From NCBI GenBank assembly GCA_009741485.1, contig CM019214.1:24636329-24700328 (forward strand): a DNA stretch of 64,000 bases, read 5' to 3'. The stretch's first letter is position 1; the number at the start of each line of letters is the position of its first letter. Source of the stretch: Malurus cyaneus samueli. Lineage: Eukaryota > Chordata > Aves > Passeriformes > Maluridae. Made by a program: the position numbers and the translations under genes. The notes under the pieces were generated by a model. It did not search any database. It was not told the DNA's origin and worked only from the letters and a program-made list of their open reading frames with translations. This document shows, in pieces, positions 36,781 to 49,839 of this stretch.

Positions 36781-39700
36781 CAGGTAGCCACGAAGAAGTG
36801 CCTGCAAGTGCCACAAAGATGTGTAGCTGCTGCTCCTGCCTCATTCCCTGTGAGAAAGAGGGCACTGGGAGGTAGCAGAGAGTGGTGTCTCCTCTTTCTC
36901 TGATGTTTGTGGGGAAGCAGAAGCTTTCAGTATCCAAAGGGCCCGGCAGAACAATCTGGTAATACCACATCGCAATTTTGTTATGGAAACACTTTCTGGC
37001 TTTCTTTTAAAAATAGGGACTAGTTGGCTTCAGTTTCATTTTTTTGGGGGGGTGGGGGTGGTAATGGATAAAATATGCTTTTCGCAGTCTTGTGTGTATA
37101 GGTTATGTATCAGAATGTATGTTCTTCCATGGGTAATATACAAAATGACTCATACGGGTCTTTGGCTGTGCTTGAATCTGAGCTTTTGTCTAGTGAAATG
37201 GTTAAACTGCTTTCCTCAGCACTTAAAGGGATGTTGTGAAAACAAACTGATATTTATGCAGTGCTTTGAAGGTTTAAAGTGTGCATTATTTATTTACTGT
37301 TATCATCAGAGAAGTGATTGATAGCTTCTGCTTATGCTGGTATTGACATGAACCTGTGAATAATATATATCAAGAGAATGTCAGTTTGTATGCAAATGGA
37401 AAAACCAAATGGAAGGGATCCTTTGAAATGATAAAGAAATAAGACAACAAAGCTATGGAGCAACCTAAAAAACATATTACAATGTTAAAATTTCTACTAA
37501 ATCTGTGTTCTGTGTTATCAACAGCCTTGCACACTAGTTAGTGTGGAGCCAAATGTTCATAATATAACACAGGGAGCATTTTTCATTCAGAAAGAAATTG
37601 CGGTCAAAAAACCCCATTAGTATTTTTAAATTAATAGAAGACTGGCAGTAACTCTCTATGACATCTGCTTAATAAGCTGTTGAAGTGATTTAGTGATCAA
37701 TGAGCACTGACATTCCAAGAAGGCACAGGCAAACTTTGGCATTCCTTTTGGCACTGCCCCCTGCCTCTTTGCTGCCTGTGGGATAAGAGGGGCATCCTTG
37801 GGAACCTGGGCTTGCCCTGACCACAACACCTTCACTGTTGCTTGCAGGAGGCTGCTGGGAGAAAAGATGCAACAGATCTTTTCCTTTCCTGCTGGAAAAG
37901 AAAAAAACCAGAAACATTCTGTGAAAAGCTGACTGAGCAGAGCATTTAATCTTAGTAGGCATGAAGGATAAGGCTGTTCCAGCATGGGCCTAAGTTTAGG
38001 CATCTTGTATAAAATGGGTGAGACCTGACAGGCCTTGCTGAAGGAGCTCTGAAAATGCAGAGGATTTAATAGGGAACCACTCTGTCTGAGAACCTTACTG
38101 GAGGGTGTGGAAGGGCTGGAAGTGCCTGCTTGAATGCTCCACAACAGTTGACCCTGCAGAAAGGAAAATTTTCAGTTCCACAAGGTCAGCGAGGGACAAT
38201 TATCCTGGTGCCTGGAGAGACCATGCCTGAAAGTCTGGAGTGCATGAAGATTTCTCTTTTCCCTCTCTCCAGACATCTCTGCCAGAGTGTCTACACACAA
38301 ACACACAGGCCCATGTCTATTCTGTATCTCTGTGTGTATGGTATGCATGCAAATATACATGGTGTGTGTATGGTGTATGCCATATAAGCCACATCTGTGG
38401 GATTTTTTAAATCTCTCCATACATATATATACACACAACCTTACTTTTAAATTTTTTTTTAACCACATGCAGCGATTGCAATGGTTTTGAAAAATTAATA
38501 ATTTCTGCTGCTCCCTTTTCACTAATTTCAAATACAGATGCTTGACAGTGAGAAGGAAATTTTTATTTTTTAAAATAAATGAGCCTGTTTTCCTAAATTC
38601 AGTGTGAGAAAATAAAATCCAAGGATGGTGTTCACGTTTAATGGACCAGACTTTAGTAGGAATAAATTCATGTAACTTGGCTAGTATCACTGAAGCTGCA
38701 CTGATTGCACCTGTGCCTGTGAATCTGAGTCCAGTTTTTTTTTTTGGTTTTTGGCCTGCTTTTAATGTCTTCAAATGAGTCTTACTTTATTATTAGCAGA
38801 AGATACTATGCTGAGGATCAGACCTGTGTACACAGCGTGCTGCTGTCCATACTGGCACACACGTGTGTGGCTTGACACTGGAGGAGCAGACATTGGCTGC
38901 CTTGCTCAGACAGCACAGTTTTGAAAATAGGCTGTTTCCTATTCCTTCTTTTAGGTTCATACTTATAGAGGTAATGAGTAAAGACAATTCTACTCTGGAG
39001 GCATCTTTATAGCTGATTATAAGGATTAATAGTCCCCATCATAACATATTTGTCAACATGCCCTTCAAATGGTAATAATTACCTCTACCAAAATTTGGTA
39101 GTTAGTCCCTGCTCCTCTGCTCTTCCATTGACCTCCTTGTCGTGACTTGACTTGTTTTGGGGTCCCCCAACATTAAATACTTGGTTTCCAAAACTGAGGC
39201 AAATGGAATAAAGGATGTGCTGTACCTTGGTATTTGTAGGTCACTTTAGCCAGACAGGCATTTCAGAAAGGCCATCAAAATGCTTCTAGCATGTAGAGCT
39301 GATCTTGGGAGATCAGGTGAGGCTTGAAATGCATTCTGTGGGTGGCGTTCCTTCTCAGGTTTGATCGTGTGAGGTTACAACAGGACTGGAGGAGCTTTGA
39401 TGGGGTTTCCAGTCTGCAGGAAATGTTATTGGGCAGGTCACTGTGAGCCTTCCCCATCCTGCTGGCCTCCATCTGGATGGCTGCGGTGATGTACTGCACA
39501 CTGACAGCTCAGGGACGAGCAGGAGAGCTGCTCTCTGGAGTGCAGCTGCTCTGCTGGGCATTGCTAAGGTGAAGATGGAACCTGCTGAGATGCCACTGGC
39601 ACTCAGCAGTCGGGAAAAGAGGAATTGATGCTTGGATACCAGTGCTGCAGCACTTGAAAGGCACCCTGGCATAACACCCACGTTGCTAGAGAAGCTCCAT

Positions 39701-42700
39701 TTCTTCTTTTGCGCTCTCTTCCCTTCCTTCAAACTCTGTGAGGCAAAGGAGAACCTTTGGTCTGGATTGTAGAAATTGCTGCATGGTGGTCCTTTTTTAG
39801 GGGATGAAAAGAGAGCTTATTTCTTCTTTCCCCTTTGCCTGAATCTCTTAAATGCTTTTCACTGTCCTTATCCCATCTCCTACTTGGTAATTTTTGTCTT
39901 TTAGGATAAATATATTCTCTACTTAGCTGTCACTTTTAGGTTAAAGTGCTAGTCAGTACAAATGTTACTCTGTTGTTTTTTTTCAGTTTTGATTTATATG
40001 CATGATTTGGGAGGAAGGAAAAACTTCATCTGAGAAATGTCACGGTAGAACCTTTGGGACCCTAATAGCTGTACCCCATTTTTGTGAAAGCACACTCAGA
40101 CCTGCTGCATGCTTTAATCAGTAATAAATGCTGCTTCTCTGTCAGGGAATGGTGAGCAAAGATGCATGGATGCTGAAATTTAACTTTGAATTAGACCCTA
40201 CCCTTTTGGAAGGAATGGTCTGGAAATACTTTTGAGGACAGGAGTGTTTATGTCATGTGAGATAGAGATGGACCAGCATGTGAATAAAGGTTCAGGACCC
40301 TCAGGGACCAGAGAGAATTTTCCTACAAGTCACTGGCAATACATGGGGTAACCTGGAATACTATCTTTTAGTGTATGAAAATGAGGAATTCTGCTTCCAA
40401 CATGTTTTCTTCATGCCATTGCTATATTTTCTTCCTGATACTAGGATTTCTGTCAAAAATAAATACTGTTGATGTTTTCTTCTACTAGCATGCATTTATG
40501 GAGGCTTAAGCCTGTGACTCACTGCTTACTTTCATGCTAAACAGGTTAAGTTAGGTGGCTACCAAAACACAGAGTTCAAGAGGGAGGTCAGAGAAGCATT
40601 TGTATATCATTTTAATGCACAATTTGATCTAGACAGGTCTTTGTATTGATCTTTTTTAAACCTCAGCATTCACTCCAGTTTTCTTTATTTGTTTTACCTT
40701 TTGAAAACATAATGGTTATGAAATGAGGCAGAGTTTCCAGTATTTGACAAAGAGGATGGATTTGAGGTTTCTTTTCTACTTCCGTTTTTTTAACCTCCAG
40801 CACAAGTAATTACTTGCTTTAAAAGTATATTGTTTTAGAGGCAAAAGTCCCACCAGGACTTCAACCAGTGATGGAGTTTGAAGTGGCTTAATTGTAACAA
40901 TATGAGAATTATTCACTGTCCCGTTGCACTGCATACAGCTGATAAATACCTGTAGAGCACTGAGCAACATAAACATCACCAGTTTTATTCAGAGACAGGA
41001 AGCATGATGTTTAAAAACAAGTAAACCAGCCCTCTTTTGTCACCCCAGGGAACCTATGGGACAAATAAAAACCCTTGAGAATGGTACAAGCAACTTTTCT
41101 GTAAAGGAAAATATGTCTTGAGATACAGTACAGGATACTCATCACTTGCATCAAGTGCCTCTCCAGCTCTTTGAACAGCACAACCCCTGTTACACCAGCT
41201 TGCTAATAATATTCAGTGCTGGCCTGCAGGCAAGTCTCTCTCTTCTCCCCCACCTGGTTGTTTCATTGTGTATCACCACTTCAGCCCTGTGCCACCACTC
41301 CCCAAAAGCAAAGCCAGCTCTTCTCCAACCAGCCTTTCAGCTTTCACATGAGATCTACTTTTTGCAGTAATTCTAAGTAAGGCTTATTAAGAAGTCTCTG
41401 TCTACTGTTGTGGAGGGATCTTCTGAAAACCAAACAGCTCTTTAAATTTTTCTGCCTCTACTGGTTTGATCAGCTCTGGAGATGAGGTTTTCTGTGAATG
41501 TGATGAAAAAAAACTCATTTATTTACTATACAGAGGCTCCTGTCTGGTATCTATTATTAAACGTCTTATGCATGAAAAAATACAAAAACCCAAAGCCCCA
41601 GAACTCATGAACATCTTTATTGAAAGAATACAATTAAGGTTACCAAAAAAAGTGTGTGGCAAGCACCAGAACTGATATTGTTCATACAGCCTTACTTCAG
41701 CCAGCAGAGATGTTCGTTACACTGCAGTCTTCATTCACTCCATGAGATGTTGCAGTGTTTGGTGCAGGAGGAATAATTTTACTAAAGACCTTTTATACTT
41801 GGAAGGAGTGCATGACAGTGTCATCGACCCACCCAGATCTATTTTCAGAAGATAGTGAAGCAGTCCTCTGGGCTCCTTGCATATTCTTTGGAAAGAGGTG
41901 GGTGTTTTTAAGAAAGGTCATCAATGTCCCGGCCCAGAGTTAAGACACAAGTGTTAGGAAGGCGGGATCCTCCCCTCCAGCCTTCTCATGGTTTTTCTCA
42001 GTGTAAATAAAAGATTGCATATTGTTTTGCTGTCCTCTTTCTAACCCAGCCTTCTGCTTCTTTTGCGCTGTTGTGAAACGAAGGGTGTACCCAGCACTGA
42101 TGTCATGGTCTGCTGAGAAGGCAACACCCGCTGGCCTTGAACGCCTCCTGCTCTTTGTCCCTGGCGTGGCACAGATGGACGGCAAGGGATGGCCAGGTTT
42201 TGACCTGCTTCTCACAGCCCCCAGTGCAGGCAGCGCCACGTGTCTCTTCATGGCCTCCCCTCCAGCTGTCCTGCTCTCAGCTGGCTCATTTCTCCCCAGA
42301 GATGTGTGTGTCAGGGCAGGGGCACTGCACTGCTGCATGTCATGGGCAGCGGGGTGGAGAGCAGGTGAAGGTATCTGAGTTCTCCGTTTGTTGAAACGGT
42401 CAAGTGAGGAGAACTGCGTGTCACAGGCAAAGATGGCTTTGCAAAAGTCATTAGAAGGCACTTTTATGGGGGAAGCAAAGGGCTGGGAGAGCTGGTCCCA
42501 TGGTGTTTGTGCAGGGACTGTGTCTGTGAGTGTGTGTCGCAGCTGGTGAAACGAATTGCCACCACTAGACACAAGGCACAGGTGGGGGAAGAGGAGGAGA
42601 GGGACACTGAGCCTTCCTTGTTTGCAGACATTGTCATTTCTGCTTGTCAGGTTTCCCTGTGAATTAATCTAATGACAGCTGACCCGTTGCATGAGCTGTA

Positions 42701-44085
42701 TGAGCAGTAGCTTCCTTGGGATACTTTGTGCAGCTGAATTTGCCTCTTTTTTCCTGGACTAAAATCCTTTTTGGTAATTCAGCAGCTTCTGGTCTCCATT
42801 GGAGCAGGGAGAGGTGAAAGAACAGAAAGGTACAAACAGCAGAGAAATCAAGAAGCAGCTTTTTCATGAAGAACTGAATTGTGTTTTGCTGTTTCTTAAC
42901 CATGTCCTTGGTTTTAATGCAATCAGTGTAGTCTGAGGTAAGGTGAATTCATTTAGCTTCTTTGCGTTCAGGACTAAATTGGTTTCTCAGGGAGATCTGG
43001 AAATCCCTTCCCTAACCCATTACCATGCAACATGATCTGATGTGTATAAAGGGGAGCACTGGAACTGAGCTTAAGAGAATGAAAATACCTGCATGTCCAA
43101 CTCCCACTAACCAGGTGTCCAAGTATATTTGTTTTCTGGGCCAAAGTTATGTAATTTGGAGAGAGGAAATAGGGCAAAGAAAGCTTCCCATTTTTTTCCC
43201 CTGAAGGAATAAAAGCAGTTTTTATCGGGAAAAACAGAACATTTACTTGCGTTTATTAAAAAGCTGCCTTTTCTGGTAATGGCAAATCTGCTCTCCCATA
43301 CCTTCCAGATTCTGCCCAGGCTCTCTAGTTGGCCCTGCATTTGCATGAAGGGAATGGCATGACCTTGCTGAGTGACCAGAGCTGCATCAGCTGAGCAAAG
43401 GGCATGGGTTACAGAAAGAGAAGGGTCCTGAAGGCAAAGAAGTATTAAGACAGACAGTCTCAGGCTGCTCTTGTGAGAAATAAGGGAGGAAACTGGTTTG
43501 AAGCAAGAGTCAAGACCAAACAATGTCTTTTTGCAGGAAAAATGAATGAATATTTTGTATCAAAACAGCAAAACAGTATCTGCGAGTCTTTCCAAATGGA
43601 AAGCTTCACCTTTTAGGTCAGAGCCAAACTCTTCCATTTTCGGGATGCGAAAATCTCTTTGGTGGATTTCTATGAAAATTGAAAAATATCAGCCAAAAGC
43701 AGACAGTTCAGTAAACAAGAGTAAAACTCTTCTTTTCCACTTAAAAAACTAGCCTGGATAGGAGAATCATGTGGTCGTTCCTTGGCATCACAGCATTTGT
43801 ACAGCAGCACTGGAATGTGCATTCTGTGTATGAATGAAGAAATGCTCATTTTAACTATCTCTTGGGACCTGCAGGAGAAGGGGATGTGCTGGCATGGATC
43901 ATTCTGTAAAATGCTAACTATGAAGATGGGACGGAATACGTATGCTTGTTTTACTGCTCTACTGGCAATGTTAAATGTACTTTTTTGTTACTCCCATTAC
44001 GAAAGACAGGAGATACTTTTTCATGAGGGACGTCGGTGCTGATCTGCTGTAGTGGAACATTTCCCTTGCTGTTCCTCTGTTGACA
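36781..44085. other. Single-copy non-coding sequence
   Basis: No supported gene. The two longest frames of the window lie here on the minus strand (38172-38774 and 41940-42572), but they begin with TTG and GTG and have no domain. A CA/TG/TA-rich low-complexity stretch runs from about 38288 to 38445. A polypyrimidine T-run lies near 38733. Confidence 0.45.
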
Positions 44086-44762
44086 TTATTTATACCACTT
44101 GTGCCTTAGTTGCTGTACAAGGTTTCTGCCTTGGAAACCCTGACAGTTCCCTGGAGACCCGGGGCTGTTTCTCGCTCCAGGAGACACAGCCCCAGCTGGG
44201 CCCTGGCAGCTGAAGGCATCCCCAGCCCTCCTGTTCCTTCTCCCCGTGTGCCATGGGTAGGATGGAGAGAGAGGGTGTTGTGCCTCCAAGTGCAGCGTCT
44301 GCTCTCTGTCTCGTGGCTGGACAATTCCTGGGGTGGGCTGGAGAGGGCAAGAGAGAAGGCCAGCTCCTGCCCTTTCTGCCTGCTGACTTGCAAGGGAATG
44401 GCTCAGTTGCTTCAGCTTTCCTTTTCCCATACCTTTTCTCCCAGTTCTGCACGGAGGAGTGGGAAAGTGCATCCCTTGGGACTACTATGGGTGGACGGCA
44501 AGACTGTAGCACAGTCAAGCCCCAAATAAGCAGTGAAGGAAGTGGGAAAGGACAGGATCTTGTATATTGTGTCACAGTGGGTTCAGCTCAGTGTCTATCT
44601 TGGGATATGCTTGTTTGTTTGTTTGGGGTTTTTAACTTGGTTTTTTTAAACTTTGATAAGGCTTTTGCTCCCACTGCTGTTTTTGGCCATCAGCCTTCAC
44701 ATGCATCTAAGCAAAACCAGACTCTTTTATTTTCTTTAAAAGGAAATTCAAACTTTTTATAG
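44086..44762. other. GC-richer stretch with overlapping open frames, not a supported gene
   Basis: This interval is richer in G and C than its surroundings, so stop codons are rarer and several frames of 95 to 169 codons overlap on both strands. None has a recognisable domain, and no frame stands out. I see a compositional effect here, not a gene. A lncRNA exon cannot be excluded. Confidence 0.35.
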
Positions 44763-45163
44763 GCACTTACTGTAGGGAAGCAAAAATCTTGATGCAGACA
44801 GTTCATTATAACTATAACTCTTCCCACCTTCTCAAAGCACTGCTGTACACTGATGCCAACTCACCCTGGATGTATCTCTTTTATGATAAAGCTGTAGAGG
44901 TTGCTTTAGAGAGAAAAAAAAAATCCTCATTTAACCCACTTCACTGTGCTGGGAGTAAATGATATGGAGACTGGTGGGAAAGCAGAGGCTCCCAGCCCCA
45001 CACTGCTATTCATAGGGTTTCTTGGCTGTTCCTATTTCTATCACAAGTAGCTGGCTTCCATGTGAAGGAGATGATGTGTTTCTTTGTCTGTTGTGTGCCA
45101 ATGTGGAACAATAAACTTTGTCCCTCCTCTTTTTCAAAATAGATTCATAGTTTGGAGATACAT

Positions 45164-45187
45164 ACACACACACACACACACACACAC
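45164..45187. repeat. (CA)n dinucleotide microsatellite
   Basis: About twelve CA units are followed by GTC and a short TGTGTGTA stretch, so the two halves can pair as an imperfect hairpin. Confidence 0.95.
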
Positions 45188-46706
45188 GTCTGTGTGTATA
45201 CAAATACACATTTATAATTCTACATATTTGGAAGTTGTGGTGAGGGCATTATCTGACTATTTTAGTTTCTAGCCTGGACACAAGTATCATAGCAATATTT
45301 ACCAAACTGTTTCTGGTTTTCAGGTCATCTGGAGATTGTTAAGAGCAGCCTGGGATACAATTAATCTTTCTCATCGTGTTTTACGTTTTTGCCATGTATG
45401 TGTCTTTCAGTTTGTTCAGTGGTTTAAACCAAAGATGTGCTTTGTGTTTTTTTCCAGAATGACTTCTAGAAAGGCAGAAGGAGCATTTCTCAAGCTCCAC
45501 CTAGTTGTGCAAAACATAGCATATTCATCATGATTACTGATGTAATTTATCAGCATATAATTGAAACAGGAAAATTGTAATTCATTCCTCAGTCTTTGAA
45601 CTCAAAAGACATATCCCTAAATAAATCTTGGATATGAAGAAAATTTGTGATGGACAAGGAACAAATGCAAAAATACATATTTTTATTAGAAATTGCTCAG
45701 TCCAAAACGAAATATTTGAGCAAAAGAGTGTGTGACATCACCCATCTCTTGGTTATCTTAGCAATTGTCTCTTTGCCTGAGTAATGCCAGTTGTCTTCTG
45801 TAGGCAAACAGAGTCCCGAGTATTTAATGTCAATAAATTGCTCAGATAATAACTTTCTAAAGAAAAAATGGATGAGTTTGGAAGGAGCTTGCTTACAGTT
45901 CTAAATAAGGGTGGTCTTCATTGAGGTTTCCATAGTGAATGCTGGAGCACAAATGGAGGAGTCGGGCAGGTTCTCCATCCAGCAGCCAAATTCTGCCTTC
46001 CCAAAAATCGTCAAAAGTCCCTTTACACCTGTGGGGAGTGTGGTTTCTCATTACCCCAAACAGTGTTAACTGTTTTCACACCCTGCCTCATTATGCTAAT
46101 TTTCCCCAGAGGTCTCCATTTGTTTTCCCTGTCAGTGATGGTGTGATGACTGGGGCCAGTTAAAGGCCTTTGCTGGGGAGCTGGATGTGATCAGGAGGGA
46201 TAAGGAATCCTTTCCCTGAGATCTGCAAACTAGAAAAACTCGAACTTTCATCCTTGATGCTGATTACACAGCAGGTTCCTGGAGAGAAATACCATGGACA
46301 CCCTGAGGAAAGCAAGCTGGGAGATACAGCTCTGGTTTGCAAGGGAAAGCAGAATACTGACTGGGCTTTTGACTAGTGTTTGGATTCAGTGCTTGCTGAA
46401 TAAGATAAGCACACCCATCCAAGGAATATTTGAAGGTAGCATCATTTGCTCAAACACTAACACAATTTTTAAAAAAAGTTATTTACCTTGTGCCTTCTTC
46501 TCAATCCTGTCTCTCTATGATCATTGTAGTTAGGACAGGATGCTCATGTTTGACAGGATAGTTCCTTCATCTACTTTATCCTTCCTCTTGTATACAGTTG
46601 TGATACTTAGATTGCTTTTTATGCTTTTCTGCACAGCTCTGATGTTTGCTTTTTCTTACACTAAAATGAAATAAATGCTAGGAACTAGTGATGTTGCTTG
46701 AATAAG

Positions 46707-46760
46707 ATATCAGGATATCAGGTAATAGAAAAAATATCAGAAAACCTGTTTCAATATCAG
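46707..46760. repeat. Four spaced ATATCAG words
   Basis: ATATCAG(G) begins at 46707, 46715, 46734 and 46754. The first two are adjacent (period 8). The later spacings are 19 and 20 bases, close to two helical turns. This may be a decayed short tandem repeat or a cluster of binding sites. Confidence 0.85.
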
Positions 46761-47829
46761 GGTTACATATTTTTATAGCTCAGAGCAAACATAAAAATAA
46801 ATCTGCATGGTGGTGAATTCTTTATTAGAAAGAAGCATGTGAACATTTCCGAAAGTCACCTAATTTCTGCATGCTACAGCTCATCCACAAGAAATAGCTT
46901 GAAGCTAGACTGGTGGGTGTAAATTTCTAAATCAGAGAATACTATTTTTTTTTCTCTTAGCAAAATGAGAATAATTTTGAGATGGCTATCCTAAAATAAG
47001 AATGGAGTTTAAATAGGAAGAGTTGACATTCTTACATACCTATTTTCAATTATCCTGCTTACCTAGCTATGATTCTGGTCCAAACTGCATCACATGGCTG
47101 TTGGTATGGCAGGGATGTTAACATGGAGTGGATCAGATCCCAGCCTCAGGATGGGAGTGAGGAGTTAATCTCCTTCTAGAGTGCACACGCCCAGCAATTT
47201 TCTTCATATTTTAACCAAAATGCAGTAAAGATGGCAGGTGAACAGAGAGCTGTAAGGGCTCCTGCAATGGACCCTCGGTAGTTGGGAGTCCTGTCCCCCA
47301 CTGCATTTCAGAGGCTTTGGCTATGTCTGCGGTAGCCTGGAGTTGGGGCAGCTTTGGGGCTGCAGGGAGCCCAATGCTTAAACCTTATGACCATTTCAGG
47401 GCTTGAAAGGCTGAGGACATGGGAAGATCCCCTGAAATGTGAGCACAGCTTTATTTCTTTATTTTCCTTCTAGACCTCAGGCAGTATTTTGGGGGGCATA
47501 CAGCAAATGCAGCAGGCACAGTCTTGTGCTTGGACTTGGTAGCACTCCTGCAGCTCAGTTCTGCCTTTGTTACAGATATTTGTAGCCCTGAGGTATCTGG
47601 GAGAAGAGCTCTTCTAAACTTAAATAGTTTGACCAAAACAAGCTGCAGGAAGGAAGATTTCTACATGGAGATATTTCTCTTAACTGTGGCCCCAGGGTAA
47701 AGGTGGCAGCAAAACAGGGAATTCTGTTTTGTGTGTGTGACAGTATGAACCATTTTAGGCATCCTGACTTGGCTTGGCATACCTACTGTGCATCTTAATC
47801 CTAAGATTCTGGTTTTCACCAGAAAAAAA

Positions 47830-48480
47830 AAACAACCTCAAATTCTTCTCTTCTTTTGAAATAAGTCCAAGTATCTTTTGAGCTGATATACAGCCTTTGT
47901 TTCAGCTGCCTCTCCTGATAACATCTTCCATATTTTTTGCCTTTAAGCTGGAGCAGCTCCACCTGACAACTTCCCTATTTTCTTCCAGCTGTATTATTTG
48001 TTTGCAGCCTGTTTTGGCATACCTTGCCTTCCTTTCCCCTGCTGGTCCACCCTAGCTTGGTAGAGCTTACCTTGATCACTGCCATCATGATTTTGAAAAT
48101 CACCTGCTAGGTCACATCAAAGTATTTTCTTTTCCAATGGAAATAAGTGTAACTTGCCCCCACTTAACCCACCTAATAATTTAGGACCCAGTGAGAGTCA
48201 AGATCTGTTTTCACTTTTTGTTGCCCTGCTCTTGCACCCTCTGAGGCAGTAATATTCCCTCTGTCATAGAGTGACTAATACAGAGCATGTGTTAAGCCTC
48301 CATCTCCAGAACAAGCCATTGATCTCTAGCTGTTATTGCCATATGTCTGTTAACAAAAGTTGTATCCCATCTCTCTTTATTTTTCATTTTCTCTGATGTT
48401 CTGCCCTGTATTGGTGGCTTTAAATACATTTTTTTCTACTACAACCCTTAAAATCCCTTGCCTTAACAAAGTCTCATGTT
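47830..48480 (-). mobile_element. Ancient CR1, minus strand, 3' side of a split copy
   Basis: Weak but ordered matches to the reverse complement of an old amniote CR1 include 'aagtccaagtatcttttgag' (47864), 'catcatgattttgaaaatca' (48083), 'gtattttcttttccaatgga' (48121) and 'tttttgttgccctgctcttg' (48215). Similarity is lost toward 48480. A related fragment in the same orientation lies at 49840-50290, beyond a young CR1. The two are probably halves of one old insertion. Divergence is high and boundaries are rough. Confidence 0.55.
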
Positions 48481-48587
48481 TTTATGGTACTTAGCATGCA
48501 CAGCTTTGCCTGATTCCTTTCTCAGGTATGAATTTATTTTGTGCCTTTTGTGTTGAGCTACAATTTGCGGTGGTGGAATTACACCTA

Positions 48588-49536
48588 ACTGGTGATCAGT
48601 CACAAGTGGTGCTCCCCAGGTATCAGGATTAGGGTCACCCTGTTTGATATCCTCAAATGACCTGGGTGAGGGGATTGAGTGCACCCTAAGCAAGTTTGCA
48701 GACCAAGCTGGGTGTGAGTGTGGTCCACTGGAAGGTAGGAAGGGTCTGCAGAGGGATCTGGACAAGCTGGGCTGAGGCCAGTGGTGTGAGGTTCAGTAAG
48801 GCAAAGCACAAGTCCTGCACTCAGGTCACAACAACCTCCTTCAGTGCTGGGGAAGGAGTGGCTGGAAAGCAGCAGAAAAGGACCTGGGGGTGCTGATGGT
48901 CAGCAGGCTGAACATGAGCCAGCAGTGTGCCCAGGTGGCCAAGAAGGCCAATGGCACCTGGCCTGGACCAGCAATGGTGTGGCCAGCAGGAGCAGGGCAG
49001 TGATTGTCCCCTGTACCTGGCACTGGTGAGGCCACATCTCAAATCCTGTGTTCAGTTTTGGGCCTCTCACTACAAGAAGGACATTGAGGTGCTGGGGCAT
49101 GTCCGGAGAAGGAGCTGGGGAAGGGCCTGGAGCACAAGTCTGATGAGGAGTGGCTGAGGAAGCTGGGATTGTAGAAGGAGAGAAGGAGGCTCAGGGGAGA
49201 CATTTTCACCCTCTACAGTCACCTGAAAGGAGGCAGTAGCCAGATGGGGGTCAGCCTCTTCTCCCAGGTAGCCAGTGACAGGACAAGAGAAAACAGCTTC
49301 ATGTTGTGCCAGGGGAGGTTAGGAAATGTTTTTTTCATGGCAAGGGTTGTCAAATATTGGAACAGGCTGCCCAGGAAAGTGGTTCATTCATCATCCCTAG
49401 AAGTGCTCAAAAAAGTGTGGATATCACGCATAAGGATATGGTTTAAAGATGAAGATGGTGGTGGTGCTAAGCTGATGGCTGGACTTGATCCTAAAGGGCT
49501 TTTCCAACCTGAAAGTTTCTGTGATTCTGTGATTCG
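48588..49536 (+). mobile_element. CR1 LINE, plus strand, with intact 3' tail
   Basis: This is a long CR1 copy running from the reverse-transcriptase region (ggtgctccccaggtatcagg, 48608) through 'gaggggattgagtgcaccct' (48668) to the 3' end 'ctgtgattctgtgattc' (49519-49535), which shows the octamer-like tail. The FADDTKL box is visible at about 48694-48712 but has lost bases (tttgcagaccaagctg). It is 5' truncated, as is typical, and frame-broken. Its lower divergence from consensus makes it younger than the flanking reverse-oriented CR1 it appears to interrupt. Confidence 0.93.
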
Positions 49537-49839
49537 CTGACTGAACCAAATTCTTCAGCACTGAGTGTGCTCAGCCTAGATTTGATGCTTTGATTAGCAC
49601 CTGAACACCATGTGAAAGCATTCCCTTCTGTGTTTCTGTGCTGATGTCAGTGTACAAGCACAAGCTCAGTACTGTGAACCAGAAGCAGCTCTAAGAGCCA
49701 GTTTATGGCTGCCAAAATGTAGGAGCCCAAATCACAGGTACTTGCGACGCATGCAAATGTTTGGGTCTGACACTGAAACCATGTTTGGGGCAGGTGGGAT
49801 AGGATAACCCTTGTAAATCTCACCCTGGATTCAGTACCC
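49537..49839. other. Spacer between two CR1 fragments
   Basis: I see nothing clear here. If the ancient CR1 was split by the younger one, this stretch should be its most decayed part, but I cannot match it by eye. Confidence 0.4.

Larger units (their letters stand above)
44763..47829. other. Single-copy non-coding sequence
   Basis: No supported gene. It contains the CA microsatellite at 45164-45187 and four copies of ATATCAG at 46707-46760. No transposon was recognised before about 47830. Confidence 0.45.

Noticed and set aside
37656..38144. 162-codon open frame, minus strand, next to the one above
   Set aside because: No domain, no promoter or splice context, and a different frame from its neighbour. 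The pair could suggest a broken retrogene, but no homology is recognisable.
38172..38774. 200-codon open frame, minus strand
   Set aside because: It starts with TTG and has no Met for about 100 codons. Part of it reads through CA/TG low-complexity sequence, which gives a His/Tyr/Cys-rich artefact.
41940..42572. Longest open frame in the window (210 codons, minus strand)
   Set aside because: It starts with GTG, and the first internal Met is about 79 codons in. Composition is low in hydrophobic residues, no domain is recognisable, and the region is GC-enriched, which lengthens chance ORFs.
44086..44762. Cluster of open frames on both strands up to 169 codons
   Set aside because: Explained by higher local G+C. 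No frame stands out and no domain is seen.
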